A stretch of 9,469 nucleotides of DNA from CALZJC01 sp041574955. GTDB lineage: Bacteria; Acidobacteriota; Thermoanaerobaculia; Multivoradales; JAHEKO01. The notes under the pieces were generated by a model. The model was not told the origin of the DNA and searched no databases. It worked only from the letters and a program-made list of their open reading frames with translations. Below are positions 1 to 5,811 of the stretch, one piece after another. The DNA lies in NCBI GenBank assembly GCA_041574955.1, contig JBFGNS010000159.1, positions 1 through 9,469 of the forward strand. Direction: 5' to 3'. The translations under genes and the position numbers were made by a program. Every line of letters begins with the position of its first letter. Position 1 is the stretch's first letter.

Positions 1-645
1 CTGCTCAACTACCTGCTGCTGCTCGGCTGGTCGCTCGACGACAAGACTGAGCGGCTCGACCGCGAGGCGATGGTGCGACATTTCTCGCTCGAGCGGGTGC
101 AGAGCTCGCCGGCCAGCTTCGACCCGGCCAAGCTGCTGGCGTTCCAGGAGCAGTACCTGAGGGAGCTGCCGGCGGCGCGCAAGCTGGAGCTCTGCCTGCC
201 GTATCTCAAGCGCGCCGGGCTGGTCGGCTCGCCACCCACCGACGGCGAGCGGGCGCTGGCCGCCGCCGTGCTCGACGCCGCCGCCGACCGCGTCAAGGTC
301 GCAGGTGACGTGCTCGACTACGCCGACTTCTTCACCCCGGACGACGAGCTGGCCTACGACCCCAAGGCGTTCGACAAACGGCTGGCCAGACCGCCCGAGG
401 CCGCCGCCCTGCTGGCCGGCTTCCGCGACCGGCTGGCGGCGGCGGCGAGCTTCGACGCCGCCGCGCTCGAGGACGAGCTGCGCGCCTACGTCGAGGAGCG
501 GGGGGTGAAGCTCGGGGCCGTGATCCACGCCCTGCGCGTCGCCACCACCGGCAAGGCGGTCGGCTTCGGCATGTTCGAGATCCTCGAGGTGCTGGGGCGC
601 GCGCGCAGCCTGGCACGCATCGACCGCGCCCTGGCGCGGCTGTAG
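1..645 (+). CDS. gltX: Glutamyl-tRNA synthetase, C-terminal part (5' end outside window)
   Basis: This is the 3' end of a class I glutamate--tRNA ligase, which charges tRNA(Glu) with glutamate in the cytoplasm. The frame is open from base 1 and ends at TAG 643-645, leaving 214 residues. The visible part starts in the region linking the catalytic core to the anticodon-binding domain: LGWSLDDKTE, then HFSLERVQSSPASFDPAKL, both typical of GltX. The rest is the helical anticodon-binding domain (about residues 75-214), ending in a GKAVGFGMFEILEVLGR stretch that matches the usual GltX C-terminus. After FDPAKL the sequence reads LAFQEQYLREL, where many GltX proteins have a Trp-Leu-Asn motif, so this is a somewhat divergent subgroup. 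The HIGH and KMSKS motifs lie upstream of the window and cannot be checked. A glnS gene sits at the other end of the window, so this enzyme is probably discriminating for tRNA(Glu); that is inference. Confidence 0.92.
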   Translation: MLNYLLLLGWSLDDKTERLDREAMVRHFSLERVQSSPASFDPAKLLAFQEQYLRELPAARKLELCLPYLKRAGLVGSPPTDGERALAAAVLDAAADRVKVAGDVLDYADFFTPDDELAYDPKAFDKRLARPPEAAALLAGFRDRLAAAASFDAAALEDELRAYVEERGVKLGAVIHALRVATTGKAVGFGMFEILEVLGRARSLARIDRALARL

Positions 646-654
646 TCCGCCGCA

Positions 655-676
655 GCGCGGCGCGGGCGGGCCGCGC
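655..676 (+). terminator. GC-only hairpin after gltX, possible terminator
   Basis: GCGCGGC (655-661) and GCCGCGC (670-676) are perfect 7-base inverted repeats around an 8-base loop, starting 10 bases after the gltX stop. No T-tract follows, so it is not a canonical intrinsic terminator. It could weaken read-through from gltX into the signalling operon. GC-rich DNA forms such stems by chance, so confidence is low. Confidence 0.3.
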
Positions 677-683
677 CAGCCGC

Positions 684-689
684 TATACT
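684..689 (+). promoter_or_regulatory. -10-like box TATACT upstream of the phospholipase operon
   Basis: TATACT is one of the few AT-rich hexamers in the spacer and matches the sigma-70 -10 consensus TATAAT at 5 of 6 positions. No convincing -35 is visible at the standard spacing (around 661-666, GC only). Transcription from here would start near 696 and give a leader of about 52 bases before GTG 748. It is followed by CGCGCCC, similar to the sequence after the TAGAAT box in front of glnS. Confidence 0.4.
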
Positions 690-702
690 CGCGCCCAGCT
701 AC

Positions 703-743
703 CCGGCAGCCCTCGGCTTTTCTTGCCGGCCGCGCCAGCGGCC
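703..743 (+). other. Two overlapping hairpins in the leader before the GTG start
   Basis: CCGGCA (703-708) can pair with TGCCGG (724-729). GGCCGC (728-733) can pair with GCGGCC (738-743) around a 4-base GCCA loop that ends 4 bases before GTG 748. The two stems share bases 728-729, so they cannot both form completely. The second occupies the place where a Shine-Dalgarno would sit, and none is visible there. This could be a translational control leader, but may also be chance pairing in GC-rich sequence. Confidence 0.25.
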
Positions 744-747
744 ACAC

Positions 748-2994
748 GTGACGGTGCCCGACTCCACCCCCACGAGCGACGACGAGCTGCGCCGGCTCCT
801 GCGCCGCTCGCCGCTGCTGGCCGGGCTCGAGGACGACGACTTCGACACGCTCCACGGCCAGCTCGACGAAATCGCGCTCGAGGCCGGCGAGACGCTCTTC
901 CGGCGCGACCAGGAGGACCGTGCGCTGTACCTGGTGATCTCCGGCCTGCTCGAAGCCAGCCGCGAGGACGACGACGGTGAGCGCACCGTGCTGGGCACCA
1001 TCGGCCCGGGCGAGGCGGTGGGCGAGATCCAGCTGTTGACCGGCGGCGAGCGCACCGCCGACGTGACCGCCGCCGAGCCGTCGCGGCTGGTGCGGCTGCC
1101 GGCGGCCGCCATCGACGAGCTGACCGCCGACCGGCCACGGGTGATGCACCAGCTGCTGACGGTGATCCAGCGCCGCCTGCGCCACAACCAGCTCGCCGAG
1201 CTGGCCGCGGAGCTGTTCGGCATCGAGCAGCCGGAGGCGCTGGCCGACTTCGAGCACCGGGTGGAGTGGCAGCAGCTGGCCAGCGGCGACACGCTGTTCC
1301 TCGAGGGCGACCCCGGCGACGCTCTGTGGATCGTGATGAGCGGCCTGCTGGCCAGCCTGGTCGCCGACGACACCGGCGCGCGGCTGGTGGGTGAGGTGGG
1401 ACGCGGCGAGCTGCTGGGCGAGATGGCTGTGGTCACCGGCGAGCCACGCGCCGCCACCGTGCGCGCGCTACGCGACTCGGAGCTGGTCAAGGTCTCGAAC
1501 GAGCTGTTCGAGCGGCTGGTGGAGCGCGACCCGCGCATCCTGATGGAGATCACCCGCCGGGTGGTGCGGCGGCTGCGGCGGACGCTCCACGCCGAACCGC
1601 GCCGCACCGCCCTCAGCCTGGCGCTGGTGCCGTGCGGCGAGGCGGTGCCGCTGGCAGAGTTCTCGGCGCGGCTGGCGGCGGCGCTCGGCGAGCACGGCGG
1701 CGTGCTCGAGCTGAGCGGCGACCGGGTGGACAGCCTGCTCGGAGCCGCCGGCGTGGCGCGCACCCCGCCCGGCGACCCGCGCAACCTGCGGCTGAGCACC
1801 TGGCTCGAGGACCAGGAGGCGCGCCAGTCCTTCTTGGTGCTGGAGACGGATCGCGACGACACGCCCTGGACCCGCCGCTGCCTGCAGCAGGCGCGCATCG
1901 TTTTGCTGGTGGGCGGGGCCGGAGACGACCCGTCGCCGGGCGCGGTCGAAGCGGCGCTGCCGGCCGCCGGTGTGGCGGGCGCCGCCGCGCGCCGCGTCCT
2001 GGTGCTGCTCCACGACACCACCGACCAGCCGGACGGCACCGCGCGCTGGCTGGCGGCGCGGCGGGTGGACGAGCACCACCACGTGGCCTGGCGCCAGCCG
2101 GACGGCTGCGCGCGGCTGGCGCGGTTCCTGAGCGGCCGCGCCGTCGGCCTGGCGCTGGGCGGCGGCGGCGCCCGCGGCTTCGCCCACTACGGCGTGTTCC
2201 GCGCGCTCCAGGAGGCGGGAGTGCCGGTCGACATGATCGGCGGCACCAGCATGGGGGCGGTGATCGGCGCCCAGTGCGCGCTCGGTTGGGACCTCGCCAC
2301 GATGCTCGAGACCAACCGCCGCGGGCTGATCGCCCGGCGTCCGTTCGCGGAGTTCACCCTGCCGCTGTTCTCGCTGGTCAGGAGCCGCAAGCTCGACCGG
2401 GTGCTCGAGGAGGCGCACGGCGACACCCGCATCGAGGACCTGTGGCTGCCGTACTTCTGCGTCTCGAGCAACCTGTCGCTCAGCAGCGTCATGGTGCACC
2501 GCGAGGGGTCGCTGCGGCGGGCGCTCAGGGCCAGCTCGGCGCTGCCCGGGATCGTCCTGCCGGTGGCGTCGCGCGAGGGCCTGCTGGTGGACGGCGGGCT
2601 GCTCAACAACCTGCCGGGGGACCTGGTCGGCGCGGCGTGCGACACGGTGGTGGTCTCCGACGTCAGCGCCGGCCAGGAGATCGAGGGGCGCTACGGCCGC
2701 TTCCCCTCGCCCTGGCAGGTGCTGCTCAGCCGGGCGCTGCCGTTCCGCAAGCCGGTCAACGCGCCCTACATCCTCGACGTGCTGATGGGCTCGACGCTGC
2801 TCTCCAGCGTCGGCCACACCCGGCGGGTTATGGGCGAGTCCGACCTGTGCATCGAGCCGCCGGTGGACCGCTACGGGCTGCTCCAGTTCGAGGCCCTGGA
2901 GGAGCTGGTGGAGGCCGGCTACCAGCACGCGCGCGGCGAGATCGAGCGCTGGCTGGAGGAGAGGCCGCCACGCTGGCGGGGAGCCCCGGTATGA
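748..2994 (+). CDS. NTE-type patatin phospholipase/esterase with two cyclic-nucleotide-binding domains
   Basis: This 748-residue protein has the full architecture of neuropathy target esterase (lysophospholipase/phospholipase B type), which hydrolyses membrane lipids. CNB domain 1 spans about 20-140, with phosphate-binding cassette GEIQLLTGGERTADV at 92-106. CNB domain 2 spans about 165-285, with the near-consensus cassette GEMAVVTGEPRAATV at 224-238. Residues about 290-465 match the NTE linker, with ALVP at 292, STWLEDQEA around W352 and TPWTRRC at 372-378. The patatin domain starts near 468: oxyanion loop GGGGARG 471-477, nucleophile motif GTSMG 499-503 (Ser501) and DGG 615-617 (Asp615), so the Ser-Asp dyad is intact. 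No signal peptide or clear membrane segment is seen, so it is probably cytoplasmic or membrane-peripheral. GTG 748 is chosen because the first CNB domain begins soon after and no nearby in-frame ATG exists; GTG 754 is an alternative. It overlaps the cyclase gene by 4 bases, suggesting cAMP as ligand (inference). Confidence 0.93.
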   Translation: MTVPDSTPTSDDELRRLLRRSPLLAGLEDDDFDTLHGQLDEIALEAGETLFRRDQEDRALYLVISGLLEASREDDDGERTVLGTIGPGEAVGEIQLLTGGERTADVTAAEPSRLVRLPAAAIDELTADRPRVMHQLLTVIQRRLRHNQLAELAAELFGIEQPEALADFEHRVEWQQLASGDTLFLEGDPGDALWIVMSGLLASLVADDTGARLVGEVGRGELLGEMAVVTGEPRAATVRALRDSELVKVSNELFERLVERDPRILMEITRRVVRRLRRTLHAEPRRTALSLALVPCGEAVPLAEFSARLAAALGEHGGVLELSGDRVDSLLGAAGVARTPPGDPRNLRLSTWLEDQEARQSFLVLETDRDDTPWTRRCLQQARIVLLVGGAGDDPSPGAVEAALPAAGVAGAAARRVLVLLHDTTDQPDGTARWLAARRVDEHHHVAWRQPDGCARLARFLSGRAVGLALGGGGARGFAHYGVFRALQEAGVPVDMIGGTSMGAVIGAQCALGWDLATMLETNRRGLIARRPFAEFTLPLFSLVRSRKLDRVLEEAHGDTRIEDLWLPYFCVSSNLSLSSVMVHREGSLRRALRASSALPGIVLPVASREGLLVDGGLLNNLPGDLVGAACDTVVVSDVSAGQEIEGRYGRFPSPWQVLLSRALPFRKPVNAPYILDVLMGSTLLSSVGHTRRVMGESDLCIEPPVDRYGLLQFEALEELVEAGYQHARGEIERWLEERPPRWRGAPV
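2977..2988 (+). promoter_or_regulatory. Shine-Dalgarno of the cyclase gene inside a small hairpin
   Basis: GGGGAG at 2978-2983 lies 7 bases before ATG 2991 and is the likely ribosome binding site. It sits within CGGG-GAGC-CCCG (2977-2988), a 4-base-pair stem that could mask it. Ribosomes finishing the upstream phospholipase gene would open the stem. Together with the ATGA overlap this points to translational coupling (inference). Confidence 0.4.
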
Positions 2995-5054
2995 GCCGGA
3001 AGCGGCGCCGCAGCCGGTCCGCGGTGCCGTGGCCAGTCGCCGCGGCGCTGGCAGCGCTGGCGCTGGCCGCCGCCGCCGGGCTGCCGGCGCTGTTCCCCTT
3101 CCTCGGCCGCCTCGAGAGCCAGCTCGAGGACCTCCGACTGGCGACCCTGTCGCAGCCGGCGAGCGAGCGCGACGACGTGGTGCTGGTGGCGGTCACCGAG
3201 TCCACCCTGGCGCAGCCCGAGCTGCGCTACCGCTCACCGGTCGACCGCGCTCGGTTGGGGCTGTGGGTCGATGCGCTGGCGCGGGCCGAGCCCCGCGTCC
3301 TGGTGCTGGACATGTTCTTCGACCAGCGGACCGAGGACGCCAAGGACGAGCTGCTGCGGGCGGTCCTGGCCGCCACCACGGTGCCGGTGGTGGTCGCCTG
3401 GGGAGAGCAGGAGACCACCGCGCCCGAGCCGCGGCGCTGGCTCGACCGCCTGGCGCGGCTGCTCACCCGGCGCCCGCAGCAGGCTGGCGGTGGGCTCACC
3501 GAGCAGCAGGCCAGCTTCCAGCAGTCGTACCTGCCCGACAACGTGATCCGCGCCCGCGCCGACCTCCTGACCGACGGCGCGGGCGTGGTGCGGTGGCTGC
3601 CGGCGCCGCGCCCCCGCGGCGACGGCGGCGAGCCGCTACCGGCGCTGGCGGCCGCGGCGGCGGCGGCGGCCGGCGCCACGCCACCGGCCGGAGAGCTCGA
3701 GATCGCCTACCGCGGCAACTACAGCCAGCACCCCACCTACGGTTTCCGGGTCTACGAAGCCCAGACCGTGCCGTTCCTGCCCGCCGACTGGTTCGCCGGC
3801 CGGGTGGTGCTGCTGGGCGCCGGGTTGCCGTGGACCGACCGGCACCGCACGCCGTTCTCCGCCGCCGGCGGGGCCGCCGCCACGATGGCCGGGGCTCTGG
3901 TGCACGCCCACGCCCTGGCACAGCTGCTGGACGGCAGGCAGGCGCCGCGCACCGGGCTGCCGCTGGCGCTGGCGGTGACCCTGCTGCTGGCCGTCATCGG
4001 CCTCGGTGTGGCAGCGATCGATCTCTCCTGGCCGCTCAAGACGGCGCTGGTGGCGGTCGTCGCAGCCGGCTTCTGGCTGGCCGGCTTCGCGCTCTACCAG
4101 CGCGCCGGGCTGATGCTGCCGCTGGTCACGCCCACCGTCGGGCTGGCCGCCGCCTACGGGCTCACCGCCGCCTACACCAGCCGCCGCAACCTGGCCCAGA
4201 AGCGGGAGATCCGGCGCGCCTTCGGCCACTACCTGGCACCGGAAGTGGTGCGCCAGCTCGAGGAGGAGCCCGAGCGGCTGGAGCTGGGCGGGGAGGAGCG
4301 CGAGCTGACCTACGTCTTCACCGACATCGCCGGTTTCACCTCGCTGTCCGAGAAGCTGGCACGCGAGGGCCGGCCCGAGACTCTGGTGCGGCTGCTCAAC
4401 GAGTACCTCGACGGCATGTGCGCGATCATCCTCGAGCACCGCGGCACGATCGACAAGTTCATCGGCGACGCCACGGTCAGCGTGTTCAACGCACCCGAGC
4501 CCCAGACCGACCACGCGGAGCTGGCGGTGCGCTGCGCGCTCGCCCTCGACCGCTTCGCCGATCGGTTCAGCGCCGAGCAGCAGGCGGCCGGGCTGGAGTT
4601 CGGCATCACCCGGATCGGAGTCCACACCGGCCGCGCCGTGATCGGCAACTTCGGCGGCAAGGAGCGGTTCGACTACACCGCCATCGGCGACACCGTGAAT
4701 ACCGCCGCCCGGCTGGAAGGCGCCAACAAGTACTTCGGTACGCGCATCGCGGTCAGCGGCGACACCGTCGCGGGCTGCTCCGGTGTCCAGTTCCGGCCGG
4801 TCGGCGAGCCGGTGCTCAAGGGGCGGAGCGAGCAGCTGACCGTTTACGAGCCGCTGGCCGAAGGCGCGCTCGAACGCGAGGCCCTGGCGGCCTACCTCGC
4901 CGCCTACGAGCGGCTCGAGCGCGGCGCCGCGGACTCGCTCGAGCTCTTTCGTGACCTCGCCGCGCGTTACCCCAACGACCGTCTGATCGGGATGCACCTC
5001 GAGCGCCTCGAGCGCGGCGAGAGCGGCACCCGGATCGTCTTGAAAGGAAAGTGA
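2991..5054 (+). CDS. CHASE2-sensor membrane adenylate cyclase, class III
   Basis: This is a 687-residue receptor-type cyclase, predicted to make cAMP from ATP. After a basic start (MSRKRRRSR) comes a membrane segment at about 13-38. The extracytoplasmic CHASE2 domain spans about 40-320 and shows family hallmarks: VVLLGAG 272-278, then DRHRTPF, and HAHALAQLLDGR from His305. Three further membrane segments follow at about 323-345, 350-370 and 373-395, then a short signalling helix and the catalytic domain (about 430-610). Catalytic residues present are metal ligands Asp445 (FTDIAGFT) and Asp493 (FIGDA), purine-binding Lys489, and Asn570 and Arg574 in GDTVNTAARLE. The purine-specifying Asp is Thr563 (DYTAIGD), as in class IIIb cyclases. 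A roughly 60-residue charged helical tail ends the protein. The start is ATG 2991, overlapping the phospholipase stop as ATGA; the frame is open much further upstream, but that part is a shadow of the phospholipase gene. An 8-alanine run lies at residues 220-227. Confidence 0.94.
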   Translation: MSRKRRRSRSAVPWPVAAALAALALAAAAGLPALFPFLGRLESQLEDLRLATLSQPASERDDVVLVAVTESTLAQPELRYRSPVDRARLGLWVDALARAEPRVLVLDMFFDQRTEDAKDELLRAVLAATTVPVVVAWGEQETTAPEPRRWLDRLARLLTRRPQQAGGGLTEQQASFQQSYLPDNVIRARADLLTDGAGVVRWLPAPRPRGDGGEPLPALAAAAAAAAGATPPAGELEIAYRGNYSQHPTYGFRVYEAQTVPFLPADWFAGRVVLLGAGLPWTDRHRTPFSAAGGAAATMAGALVHAHALAQLLDGRQAPRTGLPLALAVTLLLAVIGLGVAAIDLSWPLKTALVAVVAAGFWLAGFALYQRAGLMLPLVTPTVGLAAAYGLTAAYTSRRNLAQKREIRRAFGHYLAPEVVRQLEEEPERLELGGEERELTYVFTDIAGFTSLSEKLAREGRPETLVRLLNEYLDGMCAIILEHRGTIDKFIGDATVSVFNAPEPQTDHAELAVRCALALDRFADRFSAEQQAAGLEFGITRIGVHTGRAVIGNFGGKERFDYTAIGDTVNTAARLEGANKYFGTRIAVSGDTVAGCSGVQFRPVGEPVLKGRSEQLTVYEPLAEGALEREALAAYLAAYERLERGAADSLELFRDLAARYPNDRLIGMHLERLERGESGTRIVLKGK
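3648..3671 (+). repeat. GCG trinucleotide tract coding for eight alanines
   Basis: Bases 3655-3670 are five CGG units plus a C, within eight consecutive Ala codons (residues 220-227 of the cyclase, inside CHASE2). Being a triplet repeat, length change would alter a loop and not the frame. It is seen directly; a functional role is not supported. Confidence 0.6.
5044..5048 (+). promoter_or_regulatory. Shine-Dalgarno deciding the start of the FecR-like gene
   Basis: AAGGA at 5044-5048 lies 8 bases before ATG 5057 but only 2 bases before the in-frame GTG 5051. The spacing favours ATG 5057. The site lies within the last codons of the cyclase gene. Confidence 0.65.
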
Positions 5055-5056
5055 CC

Positions 5057-5776
5057 ATGCCCAAATACCGATCTCTCGTCAACGCCCTGCTGGCCCTCAC
5101 CCTTCTCGCCACCGCCGGCCTGGCCGAGGAGGCCATCGTGACGGCCGCCAACAACACCGATCTCAAGCCGGGCGCGCGCATCGACGGCGAGGCCCCGATC
5201 GAGCTGGCGGCGGGCGCCAGCCTCACCCTGGTGACGCTCAGCGGCCGGACGATCAGCCTCGAGGGGCCGTTCAGCGGGCCGCCCGCCCCGGCCGCCGCGG
5301 CCGGTGCCGACCCCCGGCTGCTCGACGCCGTCGGCCGGCTGATCCAGGGCGAGCAGCGGACCGCCAGCGCCGGCGACTTCCGCGCCGGCCCCGGCGGCGG
5401 CGAGGTCCCCGGCGATTGGAGCTGGATCGACCCCGCGCGCAGCGGCCCCCACTGCCTGCCCAAGGGCGAGCCGGCGGTGCTGTGGCGCGCCGAGACCGAG
5501 GAGGAAGCGGCGCTCGACGTGCGCGGCCCGCGCGGCCGCGAAGAGGCCTGGTGGGAGGAAGGTCAGGCCACCACCGAGTGGCCCGAGGACGTGCCGCTAG
5601 CCGACGGCGCGAGCTACGCCTTGCGCCTCGAGGGCTCCCCCAGCACCCGCCGCATGACGCTCCACCTGCTGCCCGCCGGCGAAGCCGACGTGCCCACCCG
5701 CCTGGACCAGTTGATCGAGGCCGGCTGCGACCGCCAGGCGTGGCTGCTGCTGGGCAGCCTGCCGGCGGCCGAGTGA
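5057..5776 (+). CDS. Exported FecR-like protein of unknown function
   Basis: This 239-residue protein has a clear Sec signal peptide: basic MPKYR, hydrophobic LVNALLALTLLATAGLA, and probable cleavage after Ala22 before EEAIV. It is predicted to be periplasmic or secreted. The mature N-terminus (about 30-75) reads LKPGARIDGEAPIELAAGAS followed by LTLVTLSGRTISLEGPFSG. This is the glycine-bounded beta-strand pattern of FecR-like domains, in which an extracytoplasmic beta domain senses or transmits a signal. A Pro/Ala-rich linker follows. The second half, with a WSWIDP motif near 118, then PAVLWRAE and a Trp-rich stretch, looks like a small beta-sandwich. No sigma factor or FecR membrane helix is present, so it is not a classical FecI/FecR regulator. 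It starts 2 bases after the cyclase stop, so it is co-transcribed and could be a partner or ligand of CHASE2. Tandem TGA stops (5774-5779) end it. The FecR assignment is by pattern only. Confidence 0.8.
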   Translation: MPKYRSLVNALLALTLLATAGLAEEAIVTAANNTDLKPGARIDGEAPIELAAGASLTLVTLSGRTISLEGPFSGPPAPAAAAGADPRLLDAVGRLIQGEQRTASAGDFRAGPGGGEVPGDWSWIDPARSGPHCLPKGEPAVLWRAETEEEAALDVRGPRGREEAWWEEGQATTEWPEDVPLADGASYALRLEGSPSTRRMTLHLLPAGEADVPTRLDQLIEAGCDRQAWLLLGSLPAAE

Positions 5777-5782
5777 TGACGG

Positions 5783-5811
5783 CCGGGTAGTGGAGGGCCT
5801 GGGCTAGCCGG
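5783..5811. terminator. Imperfect inverted repeat between convergent genes
   Basis: CCGGGTAG (5783-5790) and CTAGCCGG (5804-5811) pair at 7 of 8 positions around a 13-base loop. It lies between the stops of the FecR-like and CHAT genes, the right place for a bidirectional terminator. There is no T-tract on either strand, so support is weak. Confidence 0.25.

Noticed and set aside
699..2039. Long minus-strand open frame opposite the phospholipase gene
   Set aside because: Its translation is low-complexity Ser/Arg/Ala and has no domain pattern, whereas the plus strand encodes clear CNB motifs. It is a GC-rich shadow frame.
1468..2928. Second long minus-strand open frame opposite the phospholipase gene
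   Set aside because: Compositionally biased (Arg, Ala, Gln, His) translation opposite a well-supported patatin domain; no start signal.
1632..2990. N-terminal extension of the cyclase into the phospholipase gene
   Set aside because: The frame is open but reads as Arg/Gly/Ala-rich noise. MSRKRRRSR at 2991 is followed by a proper membrane segment, and there is a ribosome binding site and ATGA overlap.
3636..4997. Long minus-strand open frame opposite the cyclase gene
   Set aside because: Gly/Val/Gln-rich shadow of the CHASE2 cyclase frame; no recognisable motif.
5051..5056. GTG 5051 as start of the FecR-like gene
   Set aside because: The Shine-Dalgarno would be only 2 bases away; ATG 5057 has normal spacing. 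The GTGA overlap with the cyclase stop is tempting but less likely.
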